Below, in pieces: positions 47,107-56,150 of a DNA stretch of 64,000 bases. The stretch lies in contig JACJXJ010000002.1 of NCBI GenBank assembly GCA_020636695.1, forward strand, positions 162,835 through 226,834, in the 5' to 3' direction. Numbering within the stretch: position 1 is the stretch's first letter; every line of letters begins with the position of its first letter. Below the pieces are notes generated by a model. That model worked only from the letters and a program-made list of their open reading frames with translations, did not search any database and had not been told where the DNA came from. Position numbers and translations under genes: made by a program. The DNA comes from Prevotellaceae bacterium. GTDB taxonomy: Bacteria > Bacteroidota > Bacteroidia > Bacteroidales > Paludibacteraceae.

Positions 47107-48480
47107 ATGCGTGGTAACGACTTTGATTTAACAAACGAAGAATTGGCTATCATCAAAAACTATGAAGAAGCTCATAAAAAGGGGCAATCAGAATATTTTG
47201 ATGTAGAAGATTTGGAATTTATTATTGAACACTACTTACATTTAGGCGATTTGGAAAATGCCCAAGATGCACTTCAATTTGCGCTCAAATTACACCCCGA
47301 CAGTTCTTATCTACAATGTAAAAAGGCGCGTATTTATACCAATTTAGGTCGTTTTGACGAAGCACTGGCGCTTATTGAAAAATATCAAGAGGCAGGCAAC
47401 CCTGCACACACATTTACAAAAGCTGAAATTTTGCTCAAAACAGACCACAAAGCGGAAGCTATAATGCTTTTTAAAGAATTGGTAGATAATTACGCTGACG
47501 ATGATTTAGCAGAAATTTGCTTGGATATAGTCATGATGCTACATGTTTTTCAAGACTATCACAATAGTGCTTATTTCATACAAAAAGGATTAAAAAAAGA
47601 TTCTGCAAATTTAGACCTATTAGTCGAATATGCTGTGGCATTAGAACAACTGAATGAAGCAGAAAAAGCTATTGCAATCTATAATCGTATTCTCGATATT
47701 GATCCTTACAAAGCATCGGCTTGGTTTTGTTTAGGACTACTCCACTTCAATTTAGAACATTATCGTGAAGCATTAGATGCTTTTGATTTTAACATTGCCA
47801 TAAATCCTAACGACACCATTGCATGGTTGCAAAAAGGTCACTGTCATTTCAATTTAGAAGATTACGTGCCCTCAATAAAAGCCTACAAAAAATATTTAGC
47901 AGACTACCCTGAAGACAGCGTTGTTACAGCATTTTTAGGTGAATGTTACGAAAACTGCGAAGTGTTCGATTTGGCGTTAACCTATTTTTTGCAAGCTGCC
48001 AAACTAAATCCTGACAATGCCGATGCTTGGCTTGGTGCTGCTATTTGTATGGTGGAAACAGAAGACTACCAAAAAGGATTTGACTACATCAAAAAGGCCA
48101 TCGACGCTAATCCTGATTCGGCGGAAAGCTACGCTGTTTTAGGGGAAATATTAGACAAAAATAATTTAATAGAAGAATCTAAGATTGCTTATCTACACTC
48201 GTTAGAATTAGATCAAAAACAACCTGAAACTTGGAAAGAATTAGGCGATTTGTACATGCAATCAGGTGAATTTGATCAAGCAGTGCCTTGTTACAAAAAA
48301 GCATATGACTTAGACTCCACACTCGACAAACTCACGCTCCTTATGTCGATGGCCTATTATGGTATAAAAGATTATGATAAAATGTTGGAATTCTTTAGCT
48401 TAGCCGAACAAACTTACAGCAATGCGCTCGAAATATTTTTATCCGTATTTCCAGAAGCGAAATCATTATTAACCAAATAA
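47107..48480 (+). CDS. Tetratricopeptide repeat protein
   Basis: Cytoplasmic scaffold-type protein of 457 aa, built almost wholly of TPR units; no signal peptide or membrane segment. Repeats with the W/L-G-Y-A-P pattern can be seen from about residue 60 to 430, for example AWFCLGLLHFNLEHYREALDAFD, AWLGAAICMVETEDYQKGF, SYAVLGEILDKNNLIEESKIAY and TWKELGDLYMQSGEFDQAV. The N-terminus is acidic (EDLEFIIEHYLHLGDLENAQDAL). Its partner is unknown. A dedA-family gene follows after five bases, and aroE after that, probably one operon. Confidence 0.85.
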   Translation: MRGNDFDLTNEELAIIKNYEEAHKKGQSEYFDVEDLEFIIEHYLHLGDLENAQDALQFALKLHPDSSYLQCKKARIYTNLGRFDEALALIEKYQEAGNPAHTFTKAEILLKTDHKAEAIMLFKELVDNYADDDLAEICLDIVMMLHVFQDYHNSAYFIQKGLKKDSANLDLLVEYAVALEQLNEAEKAIAIYNRILDIDPYKASAWFCLGLLHFNLEHYREALDAFDFNIAINPNDTIAWLQKGHCHFNLEDYVPSIKAYKKYLADYPEDSVVTAFLGECYENCEVFDLALTYFLQAAKLNPDNADAWLGAAICMVETEDYQKGFDYIKKAIDANPDSAESYAVLGEILDKNNLIEESKIAYLHSLELDQKQPETWKELGDLYMQSGEFDQAVPCYKKAYDLDSTLDKLTLLMSMAYYGIKDYDKMLEFFSLAEQTYSNALEIFLSVFPEAKSLLTK

Positions 48481-48485
48481 TTTAT

Positions 48486-49187
48486 ATGAAAAAATTGCTA
48501 TTGACCATTTTGTTGGTGTTACCATTATCCCTATTTGCTCAAGAAACGTCGACTAAGGACTCTTTATCGATAGTTCAACAAGTAGAACAATGGTATGATG
48601 CCAATATGAATTACACTAATATCACACTTTTAATGACTATTGAAAGTTCATTTATTCCATTTCCATCTGAAATAGTTATTCCACCAGCCGCATACGTAGC
48701 CAGTAAACCTGAAAGTCATTTAAATATATTTTTAGTAGTCTTTTTTGGCACACTCGGGGCTATTATTGGGGGTCTTATCAATTATTTTTTAGCATTTTGG
48801 TTAGGACGGCCTATTATTTACAAATTTGCAGATAGTAAACTTGGACATGTATGCCTTTTAAGTAGCGAAAAAATTAAAAAAGCAGAAGATTATTTCAACG
48901 ACCATGGCAAAGTATCCACTTTTATTGGTCGTTTAGTACCTGGTATTCGACAACTCATATCAATCCCAGCTGGTTTAGCCAAAATGAATTTGGGTAGTTT
49001 TATTCTATTCACAACCCTTGGTGCTGGTATATGGAATACAATATTAGCTTTCATTGGTTATTTAGCTCACGGCCAAGCTGATTTAATTAACAAATATAAT
49101 CACGAGTTATCAATAATAATGCTCGTTTTAGTAGGTTTAGCCGCCATTTGGTTTATTACTAAAGCACTAATCAAACGCAAAAAATAA
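48486..49187 (+). CDS. DedA family membrane protein
   Basis: Member of the DedA/SNARE-associated family; some relatives flip polyprenyl phosphate or phosphatidylethanolamine. 233 aa. Seen: a signal-like N-terminus ending FAQ, then the re-entrant helix motif ESSFIPFPSEIVIPPA, a transmembrane pair at about 75-100, the hallmark FIGRLVPGIRQLISIPAGLAKM, and two further helices (GAGIWNTILAFIGYLAHG; MLVLVGLAAIWFITKAL). The extra N-terminal signal segment before the core is not typical of E. coli DedA. It lies between the TPR gene and aroE. Confidence 0.87.
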   Translation: MKKLLLTILLVLPLSLFAQETSTKDSLSIVQQVEQWYDANMNYTNITLLMTIESSFIPFPSEIVIPPAAYVASKPESHLNIFLVVFFGTLGAIIGGLINYFLAFWLGRPIIYKFADSKLGHVCLLSSEKIKKAEDYFNDHGKVSTFIGRLVPGIRQLISIPAGLAKMNLGSFILFTTLGAGIWNTILAFIGYLAHGQADLINKYNHELSIIMLVLVGLAAIWFITKALIKRKK

Positions 49188-49218
49188 TTTAGATAACAAA
49201 GCATCCCTTCTGTTCATT

Positions 49219-49953
49219 ATGCTACATTACGGATTAATCGGAAAATCACTAAAACACTCTTTTTCAAAAGATTACTTTACTAGTAAATTTGAAAAAGCTC
49301 ATATTGATGCCGATTACTCTTTATGCGAATTGGCAAATATCGAAGAAATAAAAGAGGTATTCTCAAAACAATGGCAAGGTTTAAATGTTACCATTCCATA
49401 CAAAAAACAAATAATACCTTTTTTAAATGAAGTTGATGATCTTGCGACAAAAATTGGAGCTATAAACACCATTCAATTTAGTAAAAAAGATGGACAAACA
49501 TGGCTAAAAGGTTTTAACACAGATGTTATCGGATTTGAAACGACACTCAAGCCACTCTTGCAAACACATCATACACACGCTCTAGTGTTAGGCACTGGTG
49601 GTGCCTCAAAAGCTGTAACCTACGTTCTCAACAAATTAAGTATTTCATACGTATATGTATCGCGCGAAGCTGGTCTTAATAAGTTAGGGTACGATGAGCT
49701 TACGTCTAAAATAATTTCCACACATACGTTAATAATTAACACTACACCACTTGGCATGTTTCCAGACTTGGAGAGTTATCCAGACATTCCCTATCATGCC
49801 ATTAGTGAGAAACACTTACTGTACGATTTGATATATAATCCCGTCAAAACGCAATTCTTGTTACAAGGAGAAGCGCGCGGCGCCACTATAAAAAATGGTT
49901 TAGAAATGCTTATTAATCAAGCAGAAGCAGCTTATAAAATATGGAATCAATAA
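49219..49953 (+). CDS. aroE: Shikimate dehydrogenase
   Basis: NADPH-dependent reduction of 3-dehydroshikimate in aromatic amino acid synthesis. 244 aa, slightly shorter than the E. coli enzyme, as is common in Bacteroidetes. Seen: YGLIGKSLKHSFSKDYF (substrate-binding Ser pair), GLNVTIPYKK with the catalytic Lys, GAINTIQF, GFNTDVIGFE with the catalytic Asp, and the dinucleotide fold VLGTGGASKAVTYVL. It is the last gene of the TPR-dedA-aroE run and is followed by a terminator. Confidence 0.94.
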   Translation: MLHYGLIGKSLKHSFSKDYFTSKFEKAHIDADYSLCELANIEEIKEVFSKQWQGLNVTIPYKKQIIPFLNEVDDLATKIGAINTIQFSKKDGQTWLKGFNTDVIGFETTLKPLLQTHHTHALVLGTGGASKAVTYVLNKLSISYVYVSREAGLNKLGYDELTSKIISTHTLIINTTPLGMFPDLESYPDIPYHAISEKHLLYDLIYNPVKTQFLLQGEARGATIKNGLEMLINQAEAAYKIWNQ

Positions 49954-49986
49954 AAAAGCCTTACTGTAAAAAGTAAGACTTTTTTG
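49953..49986. terminator. Terminator between aroE and the outer-membrane protein gene
   Basis: AAAAAAGCCTTACT pairs with AGTAAGACTTTTTT with one C-A mismatch, starting at the aroE stop. It lies between convergent genes and can serve both. Confidence 0.7.
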
Positions 49987-50002
49987 TTATATAACACAGT
50001 GA

Positions 50003-51541
50003 TTAAAATCTATATGATAAGGATAAAACCACATTATGCGTGTTGGTAACAACTTTGGCGGCATTCAGTTCTGTAGTTTCATACGGTTTGAACAATTCAT
50101 TTTTTTGACGATACGCATACGTTAAATCAAGTCCAAAACCTCCGTAACGATAACCAAAACCACCTGCTGCATAAAGTGAACCTTGATCTTTAAAATATTC
50201 CATATCGGTACGAATAGTATTAAGCGGGACAGATTTAATAGCATCATCCCCAACCGAAGCAGTTTGATAAGCAAAACCTCCACGTACCGCAAAAGTCTCT
50301 GATAAACGATATTCTGCACCAGCTTTAAATGTATGACCAGATAAGGCATACCTATGGATGTCATCATTGTCTAAGGCATAAGCATTACCATTATCAAAAA
50401 CATCCGTTTCGTCTACTTCCGATTTTAAACGAGTATACCCTTTATAGTCAGTAAACAGATAATCAAAACTGATAATAGCAGATTTACCGATAATAAATCC
50501 AACACTAGCCTGAAATTTCAATGGGGTTCGGTAAAAATAATCGGCATATCCAGTAGGAGCTGATACAGTTCCTTTCTTTTCGGTATCAAACTCCATATCA
50601 GCATAAAACCGGTCAGTCATTGAATAATAAGTAGGTGTATGCAACGACAATCCTAAACGCATAAATGACGTAGGACGCACAATGGCTCCAAACTTGAAAT
50701 TAAAACCAACACCAGTAGTATAAAAATTATTCCGCAAAACAAAATTTCCACCAGCTTCAAACGTTTCGCCATAGGCAGAAGTAATGGCATAATCAATGGA
50801 TTGTAAATTAAAACCTGCTCCGAGATAGAACACATTACTAATATTGGCACCATAATTGAAGCCAAACTCGTCGACACTACCACTTTCCACGGCTTTGTAA
50901 CGTCCTGTAGATGTTTCTCCATTCGCGAGTAAAGATGTCCATTTTAGCGAATCTGCTCCAGCACCAGGATTAATTAAATAACCTTGATAAGCCAGCTCAG
51001 AAAGCCATGGCACATTTATATTATCGTATGGATCATTCGAATCTGTTTTTTCTAAGGCTGATTCTGCGAAACCATTTGTGAAGCTAGCCATATAATCGGT
51101 CATTGAATTCAATGATTCACCACCACGAATATCAGCATAACGGTGAAAATTTTTCAAACGATTATAAGAGAAACTAAAGTTGCTAGCCACTAAGCCTCGC
51201 TCTCGCATCGGATCAACATAAGCAAATATTAAGGCTGCATTATTAATATTAAAATTGAATTTAGATCCTGAAGCTGGCTGATCCCACTTAGAATTGGTTT
51301 GTACGGTCATAAAATTACCTGTTATGGTCATTTCTGAACTTCTATAAATGGCCAATCCTGCAGGATTATCTATAATACTCGAAGCATCGCCACCTAAAGC
51401 ACCAAAAGCGCCAGCCATACTCATATAGCGAGCCGTACCATTAATAGAATTATCAGCATAACGCAAAGCATCAAAGATACCTTGTGCTGAAACCACAGTA
51501 GCAGCTAGCAACAATGTCAATGTGATTATATTACGTTTCAT
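50003..51541 (-). CDS. FadL/TodX-like outer-membrane transport protein
   Basis: Outer-membrane barrel of the OmpP1/FadL type, which in relatives lets hydrophobic molecules cross the outer membrane. Start taken at ATG 51541 (MKRNIITLTLLL) with a signal peptide ending VSAQ; an in-frame ATG at 51550 also exists. Length 512 aa. Seen: RYMSMAGAFGALGGDASSIIDNPAGLAIY, the family's N-terminal plug-like block, many amphipathic strands, and a C-terminal Phe (LSLSYRF), the usual signal for barrel insertion. The upstream gene for the W/Y-rich exported protein is 28 bases away, so both may be cotranscribed. Cargo unknown. Confidence 0.83.
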   Translation of the reverse strand: MKRNIITLTLLLAATVVSAQGIFDALRYADNSINGTARYMSMAGAFGALGGDASSIIDNPAGLAIYRSSEMTITGNFMTVQTNSKWDQPASGSKFNFNINNAALIFAYVDPMRERGLVASNFSFSYNRLKNFHRYADIRGGESLNSMTDYMASFTNGFAESALEKTDSNDPYDNINVPWLSELAYQGYLINPGAGADSLKWTSLLANGETSTGRYKAVESGSVDEFGFNYGANISNVFYLGAGFNLQSIDYAITSAYGETFEAGGNFVLRNNFYTTGVGFNFKFGAIVRPTSFMRLGLSLHTPTYYSMTDRFYADMEFDTEKKGTVSAPTGYADYFYRTPLKFQASVGFIIGKSAIISFDYLFTDYKGYTRLKSEVDETDVFDNGNAYALDNDDIHRYALSGHTFKAGAEYRLSETFAVRGGFAYQTASVGDDAIKSVPLNTIRTDMEYFKDQGSLYAAGGFGYRYGGFGLDLTYAYRQKNELFKPYETTELNAAKVVTNTHNVVLSLSYRF

Positions 51542-51569
51542 TATTATCATGATTATTTTGAATTAAACG

Positions 51570-52604
51570 TTAACGACGTGTAGTACTGCTTCCGCCTCCA
51601 CGAGATCCACCACCAGAGGAAGAACCTCCGCCTCGGCTTCCTCCGCTACTTGAACCACCAGACGTTCCTGTAGAACGTGTTCCACTACCAGATGTGGTGT
51701 GAGAACTAGACGAAAATCCAGAACGACTTCCGCTACTACTTGACGAACTAGAAGAGGTACCAGAATAACGACTGCCATTCTCAGAAGACGAAGTGGTTAC
51801 ACGCACAGTTGACCCAGAGCTATAACTTCCACGTGTAGATGATGAATTGGATGAAGTTGATACCGTAGAACTTTGAGGTCGTCGCGTATTAGTAGTGCTT
51901 ACACTTTGAGTCGAAGAAGCTTCACGATTGCGTGTGCCAACATTGTTTGATGATATTGTAGACGAGGTATTACGTGTCCCATCGTAACGAACAGCACTAT
52001 TATGTTGACGACGATATGTTTCATTCGACATATCCGAATAACTGGAGCTTCCATGAGAAACAGGAGTATAATAGGAATAACTATCATAATAAGGATAATA
52101 CCAAGGATCATAAAAGAAAGGATTCCAAAAAGTTGAAGGCATCCAACCCCAATAAGTATAATAGTTGTTATAATAAAATGGCATACTGTACCAAGAATTC
52201 CAAGACCAATTCCATCCTATATTGTCGTAGTAATTACGATAAAATGGATTGTTATTAACATTCGTATTGTCACCAGAAATATCAACACCATTATCACCAA
52301 CAGAGACATTATAGTCGCCATTGGCTAAATCATAAATGGTGGTATCATTTCCTTCAATGTGAACCAATAAATTTTCGTTATGAAAAGCATTCAATCGCTG
52401 CGTGTAAGTATAATCATCCTCGGTAAGACTCACATTACCATCCAACAGCATCGGGGCTTGTTCAGTATCAGAATATGTCACAACCTTGCGCACATCCGTT
52501 TTAGGGATATCCGTTTTGGGGTTAAAATAGATATCGTCATATTGAGCAAAAGCTGAGAAAGACGATAAACAACTGATTAACAAAATTATTTTAAACTTGT
52601 TCAT
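51570..52604 (-). CDS. Exported W/Y-rich protein with low-complexity Ser/Gly/Arg tail
   Basis: Function unknown, 344 aa. Signal peptide ends SAFAQ at about 21. Residues 22-125 are ordinary (KTDVRKVVTYSDTEQAP). Residues about 125-180 are extremely rich in Tyr, Trp, Phe, Asn and Pro (NIGWNWSWNSWYSMPFYY, YTYWGWMPSTFWNPFFYDPW). From about 210 to the end the chain is low complexity, mostly Ser, Thr, Gly and Arg (SSGGSRGGGSSSGGGSRGGG). Such a layout suggests a sticky surface or matrix protein. It is the only gene here with a strong Shine-Dalgarno sequence (52609-52616). A TATATTTG box lies at 52645-52652. It probably shares a transcript with the FadL-like gene. Confidence 0.75.
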   Translation of the reverse strand: MNKFKIILLISCLSSFSAFAQYDDIYFNPKTDIPKTDVRKVVTYSDTEQAPMLLDGNVSLTEDDYTYTQRLNAFHNENLLVHIEGNDTTIYDLANGDYNVSVGDNGVDISGDNTNVNNNPFYRNYYDNIGWNWSWNSWYSMPFYYNNYYTYWGWMPSTFWNPFFYDPWYYPYYDSYSYYTPVSHGSSSYSDMSNETYRRQHNSAVRYDGTRNTSSTISSNNVGTRNREASSTQSVSTTNTRRPQSSTVSTSSNSSSTRGSYSSGSTVRVTTSSSENGSRYSGTSSSSSSSSGSRSGFSSSSHTTSGSGTRSTGTSGGSSSGGSRGGGSSSGGGSRGGGSSTTRR

Positions 52605-52608
52605 AATA

Positions 52609-52616
52609 ACCTCCTT
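52609..52616 (-). promoter_or_regulatory. Strong Shine-Dalgarno sequence
   Basis: AAGGAGGT on the minus strand, four bases before the ATG at 52604. Bacteroidetes mRNAs rarely have a Shine-Dalgarno sequence, and the other starts I checked in this window lack one. Confidence 0.7.
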
Positions 52617-52644
52617 ACTTTAACGAGAACAACTATTCAGTGTA

Positions 52645-52652
52645 CAAATATA
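52645..52652 (-). promoter_or_regulatory. -7 promoter box for the W/Y-rich protein gene
   Basis: TATATTTG on the minus strand, 40 bases before the ATG. The remaining gap to the MFS gene (52653-52896) is AT-rich and holds the divergent promoter box at 52857. Confidence 0.5.
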
Positions 52653-52856
52653 GTGCAAAAAAGACAACTATTAATAGGGTTAACCATCTTTAACCAATAA
52701 TAATTAGCCAATAAAATAATTATTATCTTAATAATCAATTATTTATTAACTTCTTCAGTTTTCATTTCTTTGAAAAAATAGACCATAAAAACGCCAAACA
52801 TAGGGCTACTTTTTTAAATTTTATGATAAACATAGTGCTGGTAACGTATAAATTCG

Positions 52857-52864
52857 TACTTTTG
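52857..52864 (+). promoter_or_regulatory. -7 promoter box for the MFS transporter
   Basis: TACTTTTG, a consensus match, 32 bases before the ATG at 52897. Confidence 0.55.
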
Positions 52865-52896
52865 CACCAAAATTTCAGAAAATAAGATAAATTATT

Positions 52897-54519
52897 ATGA
52901 CAGAAAAAATTCAGCAGGTAATGCGTGATGTTCCAGCGTTTCGTTGGACGGCCTTGCTTTTATTGGCACTCGCGATGTTTTGTTCATATATTTTTATGGA
53001 CATTCTTTCTCCTATTAAAGATTTGATGCAATCGGAAAGAGGTTGGGATTCTACCGCATTTGGTACAATGCAGGGTTCGGAAACATTTCTCAATGTATTT
53101 GTGTTTTTCCTTATTTTTGCTGGTATCATTTTGGACAAAATGGGAGTACGCTTTACAGCACTATTATCGGGTGTAGTGATGCTTATAGGTGCTTTTATCA
53201 AATGGTATGCGGTGAGCAATAGTTTTGTTGGTAGCTCCATGGAAATGTGGTTTACTAATCATTTGAATTATGTCCCTGGTTTTCAAGAATTAGGCATTGC
53301 TCCTTTTTATGAAGGCATGCCAGCTTCTGCCAAAGTGGCGGCCATAGGCTTTATGTTGTTTGGCTGTGGTGTAGAAATGGCGGGTATTACAGTTTCGCGT
53401 GGTATTGTAAAATGGTTTAAAGGTCGTGAAATGGCTTTAGCCATGGGCTCTGAAATGGCTTTAGCTCGTTTAGGCGTGGCTACCTGTATGATTTTCTCGC
53501 CATTTTTCGCAAAACTTGGTGGCGTAGTTGATGTATCACGCTCGGTGGCGTTTGGCGTTGTTTTACTAATGATTGCATTCATCATGTTTATCGTTTATTT
53601 CTTTATGGATAAAAAGTTGGATGCTCAGACTGGCGAAGCTGAAGAAAAAGACGATCCATTCAAAATTGCAGATATTGGCAAAATTTTATCCAGCGGTGGT
53701 TTCTGGTTAGTAGCGTTGCTTTGTGTTCTCTACTATTCGGCTATTTTCCCATTCCAAAAATATGCCGTAAATATGCTACAATGCAACTTGACATTTACCG
53801 CACCCGAAGCTGGTTCTTTTTGGGCGGGGAATACGGTTACACTTATTCAATATGGCATTATGCTGATTGTCGCTATTAGTGCTTTTGCATTTAATTTCTC
53901 GGATAAAAAACTGGTAAAATATTGTTTGTTGTTTCTTTCTGTTATAGGATTGTTACTGTTTTGCTACATGGGCTATATGCGTCAGTCGGCGGAAACAATT
54001 TTTGCCGTTTTCCCATTGTTGGCGGTAGGTATCACACCTATTCTTGGCAAAGTGGTTGACCATAAGGGCAAGGCTGCCACAATGTTGATATTTGGTTCGT
54101 TGTTACTAATTGCCTGCCATTTAACGTTTGCATTTATATTGCCATTGTTCAAAGATAGTGCCATTGGCGGTGTTATTGTCGCTTATACAACTATTTTGGT
54201 ATTAGGCGCTTCATTCTCGTTAGTGCCAGCTTCGTTGTGGCCCAGCGTACCAAAGTTGGTTGATCAAAAAGTCATTGGTTCAGCCTATGCATTGATATTT
54301 TGGATTCAAAATATTGGTTTGTGGTTGTTCCCATTGCTTATCGGCAAGGTGTTGGACAAAACTAATCCTGGTGTTACCGACCCTATTGCTTTTGATTATA
54401 CTGTACCATTGATTATGTTAGCTTGCTTGGGTGTGGCGGCATTTATTTTGGGTATAGTACTTAAGGCATGGGATAAGAAAAAAGGCTTTGGTCTTGAATT
54501 GCCCAATGTAAAAGAGTAA
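52897..54519 (+). CDS. Major facilitator superfamily transporter
   Basis: Inner-membrane transporter of 540 aa with about 12 hydrophobic segments, starting at residue 17 (TALLLLALAMFCSYIFMDIL). MFS signatures include GIILDKMGVRF after helix 2 and VSRGIVKWFKGREMALAMGSEMALARLG in the first half, and a central cytoplasmic loop (MDKKLDAQTGEAEEKDDPFK). An extra-large loop after helix 3 (residues 110-145, WYAVSNSFVG to FYEGMPAS) is unusual. The substrate is unknown; overall layout recalls uncharacterised Bacteroidetes carriers related to the nitrate/nitrite and oxalate/formate branches. The next gene starts 13 bases downstream. Confidence 0.82.
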   Translation: MTEKIQQVMRDVPAFRWTALLLLALAMFCSYIFMDILSPIKDLMQSERGWDSTAFGTMQGSETFLNVFVFFLIFAGIILDKMGVRFTALLSGVVMLIGAFIKWYAVSNSFVGSSMEMWFTNHLNYVPGFQELGIAPFYEGMPASAKVAAIGFMLFGCGVEMAGITVSRGIVKWFKGREMALAMGSEMALARLGVATCMIFSPFFAKLGGVVDVSRSVAFGVVLLMIAFIMFIVYFFMDKKLDAQTGEAEEKDDPFKIADIGKILSSGGFWLVALLCVLYYSAIFPFQKYAVNMLQCNLTFTAPEAGSFWAGNTVTLIQYGIMLIVAISAFAFNFSDKKLVKYCLLFLSVIGLLLFCYMGYMRQSAETIFAVFPLLAVGITPILGKVVDHKGKAATMLIFGSLLLIACHLTFAFILPLFKDSAIGGVIVAYTTILVLGASFSLVPASLWPSVPKLVDQKVIGSAYALIFWIQNIGLWLFPLLIGKVLDKTNPGVTDPIAFDYTVPLIMLACLGVAAFILGIVLKAWDKKKGFGLELPNVKE

Positions 54520-54532
54520 TAACCGTTTCTTG

Positions 54533-55237
54533 ATGGGAACTCTATTTCTAATACCTACTACGTTAGGCGAATGCTCGTTGACACGCGTTTTGCCGAATTA
54601 CAATACGACAATTATATCGCGTTTAAATTGTTTTATTGTCGAAAATATTCGCACGGCACGACGTTTTTTGAAACAAGTTAATCACGATATTAACATTGAC
54701 GAACTGCATTTTTTTGAATTGAACCAGCATACCGATTTAAGCCGAATTGGTGCCTACTTGGAACCGTTAAAAAACGGCATTGATGTTGGAATTATATCTG
54801 AAGCAGGATGTCCCGCCATTGCAGACCCAGGTGCCGATATTGTAGCATTGGCTCAAGCGAAAGGCATAAAGGTAGTACCTTTGGTTGGCCCGTCAAGCAT
54901 TTTATTGTCGTTAATGGGAAGCGGTTTCAACGGACAAAGTTTCGCATTTCACGGCTATTTGCCTATCGAGAAGGAAACTCGTACCCAGAAACTAAAGCAA
55001 TTGGAAAAACGCATTTATGGCGAAAGTCAGACGCAGATTTTTATAGAAACACCTTATCGTAATATGCAGTTGGTGGAGGAACTTTGTAAAACCTTACAGT
55101 CGCAAACCAAACTTTGTATTGCAGCTGATATAACTACTGAAACGGAATATATTTGTACCAAATCGATTGCAGAATGGAAGCAAACTACTATTCCGAATTT
55201 GCACAAACATCCTTGTATCTTTTTGATTTATAAATAA
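54533..55237 (+). CDS. RsmI-like SAM-dependent (tetrapyrrole methylase fold) methyltransferase
   Basis: Tetrapyrrole-methylase-fold protein related to RsmI, the enzyme that 2'-O-methylates C1402 of 16S rRNA. ATG 54533 (MGTLFLIPTTLGEC) is preferred over the TTG three bases earlier; length 234 aa. Seen: FIVENIRTARRFL (RsmI: AEDTRxxxxLL in the same position, so the key acidic/Arg pattern is altered), VGIISEAGCPAIADPGADIVALA, VVPLVGPSSILLSLMGSGFNGQ, FHGYLP and FIETPYRNMQLVEEL. The last four blocks match RsmI closely. The altered N-terminal motif marks it as the Bacteroidetes paralogue family and not RsmI itself. Substrate uncertain. Confidence 0.83.
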   Translation: MGTLFLIPTTLGECSLTRVLPNYNTTIISRLNCFIVENIRTARRFLKQVNHDINIDELHFFELNQHTDLSRIGAYLEPLKNGIDVGIISEAGCPAIADPGADIVALAQAKGIKVVPLVGPSSILLSLMGSGFNGQSFAFHGYLPIEKETRTQKLKQLEKRIYGESQTQIFIETPYRNMQLVEELCKTLQSQTKLCIAADITTETEYICTKSIAEWKQTTIPNLHKHPCIFLIYK

Positions 55238-55339
55238 TAAATAGAATTAAGAGAAGAAAAATATTAACCAAATTGTGAACCAAAAAAAACGAATCAAGTA
55301 AACTTATTCGTGTAATTATTAAACATTAAATTATTAATT

Positions 55340-56086
55340 ATGAAATTATTAGAAGGTAAAGTAGCTATTATTACAGGAGCTGCTCGTGGCATTGGTAAGG
55401 CCATTGCTTTAAAATTTGCATCAGAAGGTGCTGATATTGCTTTTACAGATTTAAATATTGACGATAATGCAAAAAAAACAGAAGCAGAAATAGCTGCTTT
55501 AGGAGTTAAGGTTAAAGCTTATGCTTCAAATGCAGCAAACTTTGAAGAAACACACACGGTAGTAGAAGAAATACTTAAAGATTTTGGTCATATTGATGTG
55601 CTTATCAACAATGCTGGTATTACAAAAGATGGTTTAATGATGCGTATGTCAGAACAACAATGGGATGCTGTCATCAATGTAAATTTAAAATCTGCATTTA
55701 ACTTCATTCATGCTGTTACACCTATTATGATGCGTCAAAAAAATGGTTCTATCGTTAATATGAGCTCGGTAGTAGGTGTTAGCGGTAACGCTGGACAATG
55801 CAATTATTCAGCATCAAAAGCTGGTATGATTGGTTTAGCTAAATCTATTGCGAAAGAAGTTGGTTCACGTGGTATTCGTGCTAACTGTATTGCTCCTGGC
55901 TTTATTATTACTGAAATGACTGGTGCCTTGAGCGAAGAAGTAAAAGAACAATGGGCTAAACAAATTCCATTACGCCGTGGAGGTACCCCAGAAGATGTAG
56001 CAAATGTGGCTGCATTCCTTGCTTCAGACTTATCGAGCTATGTAAGTGGGCAAGTAATTCACTGCTGTGGCGGTATGAATATGTAA
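55340..56086 (+). CDS. fabG: 3-oxoacyl-[acyl-carrier-protein] reductase
   Basis: NADPH-dependent reduction of 3-oxoacyl-ACP in fatty acid synthesis. 248 aa, standard. Short-chain dehydrogenase motifs: TGAARGIGKAIALKFA (cofactor), DVLINNAGITKDGLMMRM, the catalytic SSVVGVSGNAGQCNYSASKAG (Ser, Tyr and Lys of YSASK), and the C-terminal VIHCCGGMNM. Codon use and family fit are ordinary. It stands alone with a terminator after it; the 102-base gap before it holds a weak bulged hairpin (55289-55311) but no clear promoter box. Confidence 0.92.
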   Translation: MKLLEGKVAIITGAARGIGKAIALKFASEGADIAFTDLNIDDNAKKTEAEIAALGVKVKAYASNAANFEETHTVVEEILKDFGHIDVLINNAGITKDGLMMRMSEQQWDAVINVNLKSAFNFIHAVTPIMMRQKNGSIVNMSSVVGVSGNAGQCNYSASKAGMIGLAKSIAKEVGSRGIRANCIAPGFIITEMTGALSEEVKEQWAKQIPLRRGGTPEDVANVAAFLASDLSSYVSGQVIHCCGGMNM

Positions 56087-56110
56087 TTCAAAAACTAGAT
56101 ATTAGTATAA

Positions 56111-56142
56111 AAAAAACGCTGAAATTATTTTCAGCGTTTTTT
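56111..56142. terminator. Bidirectional terminator between fabG and the LolA-like gene
   Basis: AAAAAACGCTGAAA (56111-56124) pairs with TTTCAGCGTTTTTT (56129-56142), 4-base loop. It serves convergent genes. Confidence 0.9.
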
Positions 56143-56150
56143 TTATATTT

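Noticed and set aside
55289..55311. Hairpin ACGAAT/ATTCGT upstream of fabG as a terminator
   Set aside because: The stem has a bulge and no T run follows; too weak to call.
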